64,000 nucleotides of DNA, taken from contig NZ_FQZG01000003.1 in assembly GCF_900141915.1 (NCBI RefSeq), positions 1 through 64,000 of the forward strand. The letters are read 5' to 3'. This document shows, in pieces, positions 9,243 to 17,829 of this stretch; the first letter of the stretch is position 1; each line of letters starts with the position of its first letter. Source of the DNA: Tessaracoccus bendigoensis DSM 12906. Its GTDB lineage: Bacteria; Actinomycetota; Actinomycetes; Propionibacteriales; Propionibacteriaceae. Under the pieces are notes generated by a model. The model searched no databases and had not been told where the DNA came from. It saw only the letters and a list, made by a program, of their open reading frames with translations. The translations under genes were made by a program, and so were the position numbers.

Positions 9243-9827
9243 ATGCGGTTCCTGCTCTACACACGCGTCAGTACAACCGCACAGAGCGCCCAGATCCAGG
9301 TCGAGGCGCTGACGGCGGTCGGGGTCGAGCCTCACAGCGTCTTTTCCGACGAGACCCCCGGTGGAAACGACGCTTCGGATGGTGCCGGCATGCGACGCCT
9401 CCTGGAGTACGCACAGGAGGGAGACACCGTTGCCGTGTGGAGGATTGACCGCCTTGGCCGATCGCTCAGCGAGGTTCTGGAAACCGTGACCATGATGGTC
9501 GAGCGTGGCCTCTACCTCCTCTCCGTGCAGGATGGCATCGACTCGCGCACCGCAACCGGACGCCTCATGGTGGAACTCCTCGTGAGACTCACTCCATACG
9601 AACGACACCTGGCCAGCGAGCGGATCGCGGCGGGCTTGGCGTCTTCTCGAAAGACGGGCACGAGAGTCGGCCGACCGCCGCTCGATCCCTCGGAGATTCG
9701 AGGCAAGATCCGCGCGGTCGAGGATGCGCGTGCCGGCGGCATGACCGCCGCCGACGCCGCGCAGCTGGTGGGGTGGAGCCGAGCCACCTTCTATAGGCAC
9801 CAGCAGGAACACGGGTCCCAGCGATGA
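9243..9827 (+). CDS. Serine recombinase, resolvase/invertase family
   Basis: 194 residues, the usual size of small resolvases. The N-terminal catalytic domain has YTRVSTTAQ with nucleophile Ser10 and R8, and VWRIDRLGRS carrying the conserved arginines near 67-73. The long E-helix is followed by a Hin-type helix-turn-helix (TAADAAQLVGWSRATFYRHQ, 168-187). It would resolve multimers or invert DNA rather than integrate a large element, because it lacks the long C-terminal domain of large serine integrases. Its ATG follows TGTGAGAC. The stop overlaps the start of the prepilin peptidase by four bases (ATGA), so the two are co-transcribed. Confidence 0.9.
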   Translation: MRFLLYTRVSTTAQSAQIQVEALTAVGVEPHSVFSDETPGGNDASDGAGMRRLLEYAQEGDTVAVWRIDRLGRSLSEVLETVTMMVERGLYLLSVQDGIDSRTATGRLMVELLVRLTPYERHLASERIAAGLASSRKTGTRVGRPPLDPSEIRGKIRAVEDARAGGMTAADAAQLVGWSRATFYRHQQEHGSQR

Positions 9828-10468
9828 CTCGCGCAGACCTGAGCCTCATCGCGGCACTCACCCTTCTCGGCGCCGTCATCGGCCTAGCCATCAGGTGGCG
9901 AGTCGCCACGCTCAACTACCGTCACGATGACGAGGCTGGCCAGACTCCTCCCGGCCCCCGCTGGTGGATCCCCGTCACGGTTGCAGCTGGCAGTGGACTC
10001 CTCGCGTGGCGCTTCGGAGTTGAGCGCTGGCCGCTGCTCCTACCCACACTGCCGCTCGCTTGGTTCGGTCCATGGTTGTCTGCGATCGACCTCGACGTCC
10101 GCCGACTGCCCAACCGCCTTCTCGCCGTCCACGGCGTCCTTGTGGCGGTGGGGGTGGGAGCCGCCGCCCTCATCGCTGGCGACCTCAACATCGCCATCCA
10201 AGCCGCCATCGGCGGGTTGGTGGCGTTCGTCGTCTTCTGGATCCTCGACCGGGCTCAGCCCGGCGGTTTCGGATGGGGTGATGGCAAGTACATTCCGATC
10301 ATTGGCGCCGCAACCGCATCGGTCAGCCTTACCGTCGCGTGGTGGGCGTTCCTGATCGCCTGCGTCGCGGCGATCCTGGCCACCCCGTTCCGCCGCCGCC
10401 GCACCGCCTTCCCGTTCGGTCCCTGGCTGGCCCTTGGGGCGTTGGCGGCTATCGCGATGCTCGGGTGA
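9824..10468 (+). CDS. Prepilin peptidase (A24 family, TadV/CpaA-type)
   Basis: 214 residues with about six hydrophobic segments. The two catalytic aspartates of the membrane aspartyl prepilin peptidases are visible: D89 or D91 in AIDLDVRRLPN and D153 in GWGDGKY, the GxGD motif. It lacks the N-terminal cysteine-rich methylase domain of PilD, as TadV/CpaA enzymes do. Its likely substrate is the pilin-like protein at 54365-54574 in the Tad operon 44 kb away, which has no peptidase gene of its own. That separation, and coupling to a resolvase by an ATGA overlap, is odd and suggests the element was rearranged. Confidence 0.88.
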   Translation: MTRADLSLIAALTLLGAVIGLAIRWRVATLNYRHDDEAGQTPPGPRWWIPVTVAAGSGLLAWRFGVERWPLLLPTLPLAWFGPWLSAIDLDVRRLPNRLLAVHGVLVAVGVGAAALIAGDLNIAIQAAIGGLVAFVVFWILDRAQPGGFGWGDGKYIPIIGAATASVSLTVAWWAFLIACVAAILATPFRRRRTAFPFGPWLALGALAAIAMLG

Positions 10469-10508
10469 GAGGCGGCAGTCGCAACCAGGCGAGTGCTGAC
10501 CGTCGAGG

Positions 10509-11156
10509 CTAGAGGACCTCGCCGGTGGACGGGTCGATCACATCACCGCCATCCAGGAGAGTGAGTTGGTGTCGGGAGAGCCGAACGTCCTGGTCGTGGA
10601 CGAGTGCGACGAGGTCAACCTCGAACGCTCGGAGTCGCCGGGCAGACGCCTCTTCGCCCGTGTGGCGGGTGTAGCGGCTGCGGCTGGGCCAAGGCTGGTG
10701 CTCGTCGTCGCAGGACTGCTTGAGCCGCTGCCGCATCCGATCGATGAAGCCGGGCAGAACGTAGCGGTGCCAATTCTCGAGGACGTCCGACGTCGGCGCG
10801 TGGCCGGCGCGGCGGCGTTGGTCGGCCACCACGGCCAACTCGTGGACCAGGTGTGGATGCAGCGGCCAGCAGTGAGGGATGCACCCGCCTCCCGAGCCCT
10901 CCCACACGTACTCGGTGTTGATCCACTCCACCACCTGGTCGAGCCACAGCCAGACCTCCCACCGAAGACCCCGCTCCAGGCACGTGGCCGGGTCCCACGG
11001 GCGCGGGAGGTTGGCGGGGTTGCCCAACTTCTTCTTGCGCTCCTCGCTGCCATTCTGGGCGTCCCACAGATCGTGGTACGCCTTCTGGACCCGACTACCC
11101 GGCGCCGGGAAGCCCATCACTAGAGCGCCTGCTTGGGTCGCCTGCTCACCAACCAT
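10509..11156 (-). CDS. Conserved transfer-operon protein (DUF4913-like)
   Basis: About 215 residues from the ATG at 11156, which overlaps the end of the coupling-protein gene. The central part is rich in tryptophan and histidine (RWEVWLWLDQVVEW, then CWPLHPHLVHELAVVADQRR, then LENWHRYVLPGFIDRM). This arrangement recalls the DUF4913 proteins found beside TraD-like genes in actinobacterial elements. No enzyme motif is visible. Its place as the last gene of the coupling-protein operon implies a role in substrate recruitment or relaxosome docking, which is inference. Confidence 0.6.
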   Translation of the reverse strand: MVGEQATQAGALVMGFPAPGSRVQKAYHDLWDAQNGSEERKKKLGNPANLPRPWDPATCLERGLRWEVWLWLDQVVEWINTEYVWEGSGGGCIPHCWPLHPHLVHELAVVADQRRRAGHAPTSDVLENWHRYVLPGFIDRMRQRLKQSCDDEHQPWPSRSRYTRHTGEEASARRLRAFEVDLVALVHDQDVRLSRHQLTLLDGGDVIDPSTGEVL

Positions 11157-12609
11157 GACTTTGCGCTTCCACGAGGGCGGCGGCGGTGCGGGCCTCGACG
11201 TCGCGGCCGCCGGCACGTCCCGCGGCAAGCTCCTCCCGAAGCGCTCGCTGTTGGGCCAGCAGCCGTCGGCCATCGCGTCCCTCGATGCACCGATGCAGCC
11301 GGGCGATGATCGGTCTGGCATTCTCTGCGATGACCAATGCCTGCTTGTCGGGCAGCTGCCGCAACTCTTCGGGGCGCAGGATCGGGATCTCCTCGGAGTG
11401 GATCGTGCGTGCCCGTCCACCTCCCATCTGCCACGACGAACGAGGCACCCGGACGCGGCCGACCAGGTCGGACACCTCTTGATTGAACGACACGTCCTTC
11501 GAGCCGCCGAACCACACGAGAACGTTCGTGAGCCCCACGAGGGCGCGGGCCTCCTGTTCGCCGAAGATCGCTGCCAACTGGCGGAACGTCTGGGCCGCGT
11601 AGATGAACGACAGGCCGAGGGCCCGCTCGTTCGCCATCCGCGTCCGGAGCGTGGGCAACGGAGCAGTGGAGGGCAGCTCGTCCAGGCAGGCCAGCATGGG
11701 TGGGCACAGGCGTCCGAACTGGCTGCCGTTTGCCTGCTGGATTGCGGTATCGAGGATGTGCTCGGCGACGGCGGTCATCAATGGGGACGCCGACGCGTAC
11801 GGGTCCTCGCGACCGAGTAGGTAGATGGTCCCCCGGTTGCGAAGCACTTCGGCGACGTTGGAGGCCGGTCGCCCCTCCGTTGGCACGCAGCGGCGTCGGA
11901 TGTCGTCCTGGAAGAACAGCGACATGGCCTGTTGGACGGTTGTGATGGTGTTCGCGCTCGTGCGTTCGTCACCGCGCAGCGCCCCCTGCAGGAGCCCGGC
12001 CCACAAGGGATCGGAATGAGGGTGGCGGCGCAAAATCTCCTCGGGCTGCGAAGTCGATAACGGTTTGGCCACCCACCCCAGCAGGTCATCCAGGGTCTTG
12101 CCGGTAAGCGCGGCTGCGTGGAAGTACGCCATCAGCACCTTCGCGGCTTCGGCGGCGTAGAACCGCGCTGCGGCGTCCCCCGACCCGTGGCTCGTCCCAT
12201 GGATGGTCCCTGCTGTGAACGCCTTTGCGCGGCGTTCCGACACCATGCGGTCGACACACCCGGCGATCGGGTCCCAAACAAGCTCGGGCAGGCCGGGGAC
12301 GAGACCGAACGGGTCCAGCACCACGCAGGGCCGGCCGCTCTTGGAGCGCTCAGGCAGCGACAGAAGTAGGTCGTCGGGTTTGGTGAGCGTGACCATTGCA
12401 GCGCCAGGGGCACTGATGAGCGCCGGCGTCAGCAGGTCCAGCGTCTTGCCCGAACCCTGGGGGCCGATGATGCCCGCGGTCCGGTCCCAGGGGCACCACA
12501 GCTCACCGGACCTCGGTTGGTGACCGGCTCCGATGCGCCAGCCCACTTGGGCGGGATCGAAGCGCTTGGCCCGGTTGGTTGGGGGCTCGACGGCTTGAGC
12601 GGCGTTCAT
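11146..12609 (-). CDS. Type IV coupling protein (TraD/VirD4-like ATPase)
   Basis: About 487 residues from the ATG at 12609, whose ATGA overlaps the stop of the membrane-protein gene before it. Walker A is GPQGSGKT at 49-56, close to the N-terminus, with no membrane segment before it. Walker B is CLDELPS near 320, followed by the usual TRMANERALGLSFIYAAQT of VirD4/TraG ATPases. It would bring the relaxase-bound strand to the T4SS channel. Canonical VirD4 proteins carry N-terminal membrane helices; here they are supplied by the separate small gene upstream, so the two products probably form one unit. Confidence 0.88.
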   Translation of the reverse strand: MNAAQAVEPPTNRAKRFDPAQVGWRIGAGHQPRSGELWCPWDRTAGIIGPQGSGKTLDLLTPALISAPGAAMVTLTKPDDLLLSLPERSKSGRPCVVLDPFGLVPGLPELVWDPIAGCVDRMVSERRAKAFTAGTIHGTSHGSGDAAARFYAAEAAKVLMAYFHAAALTGKTLDDLLGWVAKPLSTSQPEEILRRHPHSDPLWAGLLQGALRGDERTSANTITTVQQAMSLFFQDDIRRRCVPTEGRPASNVAEVLRNRGTIYLLGREDPYASASPLMTAVAEHILDTAIQQANGSQFGRLCPPMLACLDELPSTAPLPTLRTRMANERALGLSFIYAAQTFRQLAAIFGEQEARALVGLTNVLVWFGGSKDVSFNQEVSDLVGRVRVPRSSWQMGGGRARTIHSEEIPILRPEELRQLPDKQALVIAENARPIIARLHRCIEGRDGRRLLAQQRALREELAAGRAGGRDVEARTAAALVEAQSHGW

Positions 12610-13064
12610 CGGTTGGCCTTTCTGCCTGCGGGGAACAGGTCCGGACGCACCACGTGTCGCACCTTCCACAGCCGATCCTCACCGAGGAGCTCGTGGGCTT
12701 CGGTGACCGTCGCCATGCCGCGCATCCGCCCTGGCCCCCACCGGCGCCACCCCCAAACGCAGGCGAGGGTGGACGCTGTGACCGTGAGCAGGCCGACGAC
12801 GGCCAGCCACGCCCACACGGCCTCGGCGCCAGCCACCTGGTGGACGTGCGGCAGCCCGGCGGCGGCGTCACCGGCTATCACGCCTGGGACGCTGGTCACC
12901 CACTTGTCGTAGGCCGGCCACCACCACCCACCGCCGGCGAACCAGTTCGCCAGCGACCGCCCCAACTGGCACACCGTCGCTCCCAGGAGGAGCACCGCAC
13001 AGATCACGACCAGGGGGAGCTCCCACGTCCATGGGTACTGGTCCTGCACACGCTCCCGCTGCAT
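12606..13064 (-). CDS. Membrane partner of the coupling protein
   Basis: About 152 residues with two hydrophobic segments (LPLVVICAVLLLGATV near 17-32 and a second near 82-104), a loop between them, and a basic C-terminus. The ATG at 13064 has AAGGAG five bases upstream; a GTG at 13067 is the alternative. It is the first gene of the operon, behind conjugation promoter copy 2, and overlaps the coupling-protein gene by four bases. The pairing with a coupling protein lacking membrane helices suggests that this protein provides its membrane anchor. No family name recognised. Confidence 0.7.
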   Translation of the reverse strand: MQRERVQDQYPWTWELPLVVICAVLLLGATVCQLGRSLANWFAGGGWWWPAYDKWVTSVPGVIAGDAAAGLPHVHQVAGAEAVWAWLAVVGLLTVTASTLACVWGWRRWGPGRMRGMATVTEAHELLGEDRLWKVRHVVRPDLFPAGRKANR

Positions 13065-13089
13065 CACGTCTCCTTCGTGTCCACCTACC

Positions 13090-13118
13090 TAACGGGGCCG
13101 GGGACAGACTCGGGGACA
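13090..13118 (-). promoter_or_regulatory. Conjugation promoter element, copy 2 (coupling-protein operon)
   Basis: On the minus strand: TGTCCCC, 16 bases, CCGTTAGG. The CCGTTA box ends 25 bases before the ATG at 13064. A second TGTCCCC lies inside the spacer. Same boxes and same spacing as the copies at 628, 30679, 45141 and 60833. Confidence 0.75.
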
Positions 13119-13147
13119 GCCGCGACAGGTCGCGTGTCGTGAAACCG

Positions 13148-15322
13148 TCAAGCGCCGGGCGGCGAGTCCGCACCGGCGTCCGAGCGCTCTACTATGGCTT
13201 CCCGGATGTAGGTGATGCCGAAGGCTTTGACGTCGCGGTACTTCTGGTACTTGGTGGCAAGGTCGAACGGGCTGTCAGACATGCGCTGGAAGATGTCGAG
13301 GCCGCGGCCCAACAGGATCTTCCAACCCGTGTCGGTCGTGATCGAGCGATCATGGATGGCCTGGGGCTCGGCGAACTCGACGTCGAGGACGATCCCCAGC
13401 ACCCCGGCGCTCTTCTGGATCTGAAGCAGGTACTCATACTGCTTCTGGCGCTTGACTGGGTCGTCCTGAAACTCAACCGTCACGAGCTTCAGCGTGACCT
13501 CGTCCGCCGGATCCTTGCCCCGGGCGATGCCCTCGACGAGCTCCATAAGGTTCCTGGCCTGGTGGAACAGCCTCACATATGGGTCGACGATCCTGATCTG
13601 CGAGGCGCCACGGAGATGCGGGACAAGCAATTCAGCGTAGGAAACGCCCCGCTGACCCTCGTGATACTCCCGGTGCCCTTGGAAGAGCTCGGGGGCCGGC
13701 ACGGGCGCCGCACTCTGGTCCGTCGACGTTTCACCGGTCGAGGTTGGGGCACCTACAAGCGGGTCGGTTTCGGTAGGAGCCTCGGCCGGCTCAGTGTCCT
13801 CCTTGCGCCCTCGGTGGTAGTAGGTCGGATACTCGTCTTCCTCAAGCGTGGCGACGCTGTGCCATGAGCCCTCCTTGTCGAGGTAGCCAAACTTGACCTC
13901 GGGCATCGTGGCGTCGATGCGAAGAATCTGGTCCTTGACCCGCTTCCGACCCTCGATGGCGAACCGGAGGATCTCCTCGATCTCCTCGCTGCTGGCGTGG
14001 CCGTCGGGATAGAGGATCTTCATCAAGCCGGAGAAGGTCTTGTGGATGCCGTCGCGGTCTCGGGTGGAGATGTCGGGCGACAACGTGAAGTGCTGCTGGT
14101 AGCGGTCGGAGTAGTCCTGAGAGCGCATGGACTTGAGGACTTCGGCGATGTAGTCGACGACGAACCCGTAGCCGTTGGAGAACATCTCGCCGCGGATGAT
14201 GTCGACTTCCCACCCGGGGATGTAGTGGTGCAGACGGTCCAGGTAGGCCGGGTCGTGGTAGGCCTCGGGTAGCTCGTCGAACAGGTCGGAGTTCTTGAGC
14301 ATGTAGGGCACGGTGTGTGAGGTGTTGCCGACGAACACCATGGACGCCTCCGCGCCCAGGGTCTCGATACCCCGGGAAAAGGACTTGTTCGCCATGTAGT
14401 TCTTCATGATGTCGACCAGCGCCCGGTCAGTGCGCTTCTTCTTGCCAGCGAACTCGTCGAAGGCCACCACATCCCAGTAGCCCACAAGGCCGATGCGTCC
14501 GTTGGCGTTGTTGACGAAGAGCTTGGGGACGGTTACCTCCCCGCCGGAGATCAGCATCCCGTGGGGCGAGAACTCCGAGAAGATGTGGGACTTGCCGGTG
14601 CCCTTGGGGCCGAGCTCGACCAGGTTGTAGTTCCGTTCGACGAACGGGATGAGGCGCACGAGCTGGAAGAACTTCCCCCTCCTGCTGAACATCTCGGGGT
14701 TGAAGCCGATCGACTGCATGAGCAGGTCGATCCACTCGTCGGTGGTGAACCCGCGTCGGGACTCCAGGTACTGGTCCACGTCGAATCGCGAGAGTTGGAT
14801 GGGCTTGATCGAGCCCAGTATCCAGGGAACGACCCGCTGGTCGTCGGTGTGGAAGTACTCGATGTCGCAGATGCACCACACTCCGCCCACGAGCAGCTTG
14901 GGGTGGGCCTTGATGATCGGCGAGTCGACGATGACGCCCTTGATGCCGAGGTTTGCGAACTCGGCCTCGTAGACGTCGGCCTTCTCGTTGAGGGTGACCG
15001 TGACCTTGTCGATGATGCGGTGGCGGCCGCGTTCCTTGATCTTGGACTTGACCAGCTCGGACTCGCTGCGGTGGACGTAGTGCTCGGCGAGGATCTGGCG
15101 AACGGTGTCGATGCCGGCCTGGATGGTGGCTTCGTCGTCCGACGCCGCGTACTGGCCCAGCAGGTACTCCAGGACGTAGGACGGCACGATGGCGTTGCCC
15201 TTGACGGCCTTGACCAGATCCTTCCGGACGACCACTCCGCCGAAGAGGAGATTGATCTTGTAGTCGAGGTCGCTCTGTTGCGGCTCGTCGGCGTTGCGGG
15301 GCTCGTTCTGGGTTTCGCTCAT
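13148..15322 (-). CDS. brxL: BREX type 1 protein BrxL (Lon-like AAA+)
   Basis: About 724 residues, the last gene of the BREX operon. The ATG at 15322 follows a GAGGAGAGG region. Residues 20-230 form the N-terminal BrxL domain. The AAA+ core has Walker A GPKGTGKS (238-245) and Walker B VVAFDEFA (D289, E290). The C-terminal third contains a Pro/Thr-rich linker and a conserved tail. BrxL proteins form DNA-binding AAA+ assemblies required for phage exclusion in type 1 BREX; despite the Lon-like naming I see no clear protease Ser-Lys dyad. The gene ends 83 bases before the coupling-protein operon. Confidence 0.93.
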   Translation of the reverse strand: MSETQNEPRNADEPQQSDLDYKINLLFGGVVVRKDLVKAVKGNAIVPSYVLEYLLGQYAASDDEATIQAGIDTVRQILAEHYVHRSESELVKSKIKERGRHRIIDKVTVTLNEKADVYEAEFANLGIKGVIVDSPIIKAHPKLLVGGVWCICDIEYFHTDDQRVVPWILGSIKPIQLSRFDVDQYLESRRGFTTDEWIDLLMQSIGFNPEMFSRRGKFFQLVRLIPFVERNYNLVELGPKGTGKSHIFSEFSPHGMLISGGEVTVPKLFVNNANGRIGLVGYWDVVAFDEFAGKKKRTDRALVDIMKNYMANKSFSRGIETLGAEASMVFVGNTSHTVPYMLKNSDLFDELPEAYHDPAYLDRLHHYIPGWEVDIIRGEMFSNGYGFVVDYIAEVLKSMRSQDYSDRYQQHFTLSPDISTRDRDGIHKTFSGLMKILYPDGHASSEEIEEILRFAIEGRKRVKDQILRIDATMPEVKFGYLDKEGSWHSVATLEEDEYPTYYHRGRKEDTEPAEAPTETDPLVGAPTSTGETSTDQSAAPVPAPELFQGHREYHEGQRGVSYAELLVPHLRGASQIRIVDPYVRLFHQARNLMELVEGIARGKDPADEVTLKLVTVEFQDDPVKRQKQYEYLLQIQKSAGVLGIVLDVEFAEPQAIHDRSITTDTGWKILLGRGLDIFQRMSDSPFDLATKYQKYRDVKAFGITYIREAIVERSDAGADSPPGA

Positions 15323-15333
15323 CTCGCCTCTCC

Positions 15334-17829
15334 TCAGAAGTCGAAGTCTGACGTGAAGGAACGCTTCAGCGTGTAGATGGCCTTCTCGTAGACGCGCCAC
15401 TGGGTGGTGTTGGGGATACGCTCCTCCAGCCGGAACTCGACAGCCCGGTTGTTGTAGTCGTTGGCGTCTTGGCTGAGGAGCATCCGCGGATTCTGGTAGC
15501 GGTCTCGTGCGTCGGCTGACATCTCGTCGAAGGTCAGGTTGACGAGGTTCGAGAGCAGCGTTTCGCCGGCATAGAGCCCCGCTCGGAGGGAGCGCGGCTG
15601 GACCTTGTCGCTGACCGGTTCTGACTGGAACAAGCGGACGACGACCTGCCCGGTGGTGATCTTGTCCGACTCAGGCAGGATCTTCACATTCACCGGCCGA
15701 ACGTCGCTCCTGCGCTTCTTGTTGACCGCCAGCACCGGGACGACTATCTCCTGCAAGGTCGCCCCACCATGAACGAAGCGCGATCCGCTGCCTGCCATCC
15801 GCAGGCGGTGGATCGACTTGGGAATCTGGACTTCCAGGTCGCTGTCCAGCCCGAGCTGGGCAGCCTTGAACGTGGCGAAGGCGGGATCAACCTTGAGGCC
15901 GGTGCCCAGCACGAAGCGCTTGTTGACGTACTTGAGGTCGTCGCCTTGCGGCTTGGTCGACAGGAAGAAGGGGTCGGCCAGCGCTTCGTCCTGGAACAGG
16001 AAGCCGTGGTCGGCCGTGATGAAGATGTTGGTGGCGTTGGCGCCGGCCAGCTTCTTCACGAGGTCGACGATGTCGCGCAGCGTGTCCTCCACAGCCTCGA
16101 ACACCTGGCGCTCGGTGCCGAGCTTGTCCCCCGTGGCGTCGATCCGGTTGTGGTAGACGTACAGCACCCGATTGGCCTTGTAGAGCTCGCGCCGCTCGTC
16201 GGCGGGTAGGGCCTTGAAGTCCTCGGCCTGGATCGCCGACCCACCGACCGTCTCCAGGATCTTGCTCCGGAGCGTGGTGTTGTTGGTGGGTTGGTCGTCG
16301 GCCAGCACGGTCTTGGCGTCGGCCGAGTGCTTGAGCGTCGAGTGCGGCAGCAGGGCGGCCATACCGAGCTGGGTGTAGCTGGGCAGCACCCCCAGGACGG
16401 CCTCCAGGGTCGCGTCGAAGCGATCCTCCTGCCGGATCAGCGAGCCAAGTTCGTCGGCCACCTCGTAGCGCATGGCGTCGGAGATAATGACGACGGCCTT
16501 CTTGTCACCGTCGCGTACCAGAGGCTCGACCCATCGGGCATAGAAGTCGGTCTGGGAGCGCAGCGCAGTCGAGCGCCACGTCTCGACCTGGTCGACCTGC
16601 TGCTGCCAGGCGTTGCCCAGCTCGTAGACGTACTTGTTGGTGTAACGCTTCTCAACCTGCTCACGCAGCGCTTCGAGGGGCTTGGGGTACTCCGCAGTGC
16701 GGGCGGCGACGACGAACTGGCGGTAAAGCTGATCGATGCGGAACCACTCGCGCCGGTACCGCTCCAGACCGGTGTCGAACGACTGCATCGCCAGGTTCAG
16801 CGAGGCCAGCTCGCCCAGCAGCTCCGAGGCGCTCGCCACGGCCGTGTAGAGCCGTCGGTAGTTGTCGTTCCAGACGCTGCTCTGCCGTGCCCGGACCACC
16901 TCGGCAACCTCGCGAGGCGTGACGGTCTGCTCGGCCACCGCGCGCGCCAGATCACTGATGATCTTCTGATCGGTCTCCTCGAACAGGTCGAGACTGATCA
17001 GGTCACGGAAGCTGACGTCCTCGATCTTCGACTTGTAGTCCAAGTCGCCGGCGGCCCGCTTGGCGAGCGTCGAAATCGTCTCCTGACTTCGTCGGTCGTT
17101 TCGCAGGCTCGCGAAATCAAGCTGGATGTTCTGCAGCCCGCCCGGGCGGTCCGACCTGAAGCCCTCGAGCGCTCGTTGGAAAATCCACAGCACCAGATCG
17201 TCGATGCTCGGCGTAGGCGATTCGTAGCCGTAGATGCGGGCCACGCCCTGCCAGTAGAAAGCGTCGAGACCGTAGTCGGCGAGGGCGTCATATTTGGCGT
17301 GCGATCCCTTGGCGTTGTCGGTCAGGAGGGTGCGCGTGATCTCCAGCAGACTGTGCTCACGCTGGCCGAGCACCACGGCGCTGATCTTGGCCTGCAGCCG
17401 AGCCGCATCGTCCTCCGGGCTGAGCAGTGCCTTCAGGCTCTGGACACGCTTGGCAGCGTTGAAGAACTTCTCATGCGCCTGGACGACTGCGTCGATGGCC
17501 TTGCCCACCAGCCCGAGATCCTGCGCGACAAGTGCGGTGCGGTCCGCCGTGAAGATCCCGTATGCCAGCTCCAGATCAAGCAGCCAGTCGCCGATACCGC
17601 TTGGAATCTGGCCCGAGCGGTAGACGAGGAACTTGCCGTCCGGCTCGTCGTGCAACAACCGGCTCTTGACGGCGAACTCATCGTTAGCGACACGGATCGT
17701 CTGGATCGCCGGCAGGTCAAGTCTGTCGATTTCGGCCGTGTACTGCCCCTCCGGGTCATGCCAGAAGACCACCCGGCGGCTGTCGAACCACCGCAGCAGG
17801 TGTGGCCGGACCGTGGCGGCGTCACTCAT
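15334..17829 (-). CDS. pglZ: BREX type 1 alkaline-phosphatase-fold protein PglZ
   Basis: About 831 residues, the usual length for type A PglZ. The ATG at 17829 overlaps the end of pglX by eight bases. The N-terminus (LLRWFDSRRVVFWHDPEGQY) is typical. The metal-binding motifs of the phosphatase fold are visible: IISDAMRYE near 446 and ITADHGFL near 604. PglZ is a core component of every BREX type. The phosphatase-like activity is assumed from fold; its true substrate is not evident from sequence. Confidence 0.94.
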   Translation of the reverse strand: MSDAATVRPHLLRWFDSRRVVFWHDPEGQYTAEIDRLDLPAIQTIRVANDEFAVKSRLLHDEPDGKFLVYRSGQIPSGIGDWLLDLELAYGIFTADRTALVAQDLGLVGKAIDAVVQAHEKFFNAAKRVQSLKALLSPEDDAARLQAKISAVVLGQREHSLLEITRTLLTDNAKGSHAKYDALADYGLDAFYWQGVARIYGYESPTPSIDDLVLWIFQRALEGFRSDRPGGLQNIQLDFASLRNDRRSQETISTLAKRAAGDLDYKSKIEDVSFRDLISLDLFEETDQKIISDLARAVAEQTVTPREVAEVVRARQSSVWNDNYRRLYTAVASASELLGELASLNLAMQSFDTGLERYRREWFRIDQLYRQFVVAARTAEYPKPLEALREQVEKRYTNKYVYELGNAWQQQVDQVETWRSTALRSQTDFYARWVEPLVRDGDKKAVVIISDAMRYEVADELGSLIRQEDRFDATLEAVLGVLPSYTQLGMAALLPHSTLKHSADAKTVLADDQPTNNTTLRSKILETVGGSAIQAEDFKALPADERRELYKANRVLYVYHNRIDATGDKLGTERQVFEAVEDTLRDIVDLVKKLAGANATNIFITADHGFLFQDEALADPFFLSTKPQGDDLKYVNKRFVLGTGLKVDPAFATFKAAQLGLDSDLEVQIPKSIHRLRMAGSGSRFVHGGATLQEIVVPVLAVNKKRRSDVRPVNVKILPESDKITTGQVVVRLFQSEPVSDKVQPRSLRAGLYAGETLLSNLVNLTFDEMSADARDRYQNPRMLLSQDANDYNNRAVEFRLEERIPNTTQWRVYEKAIYTLKRSFTSDFDF

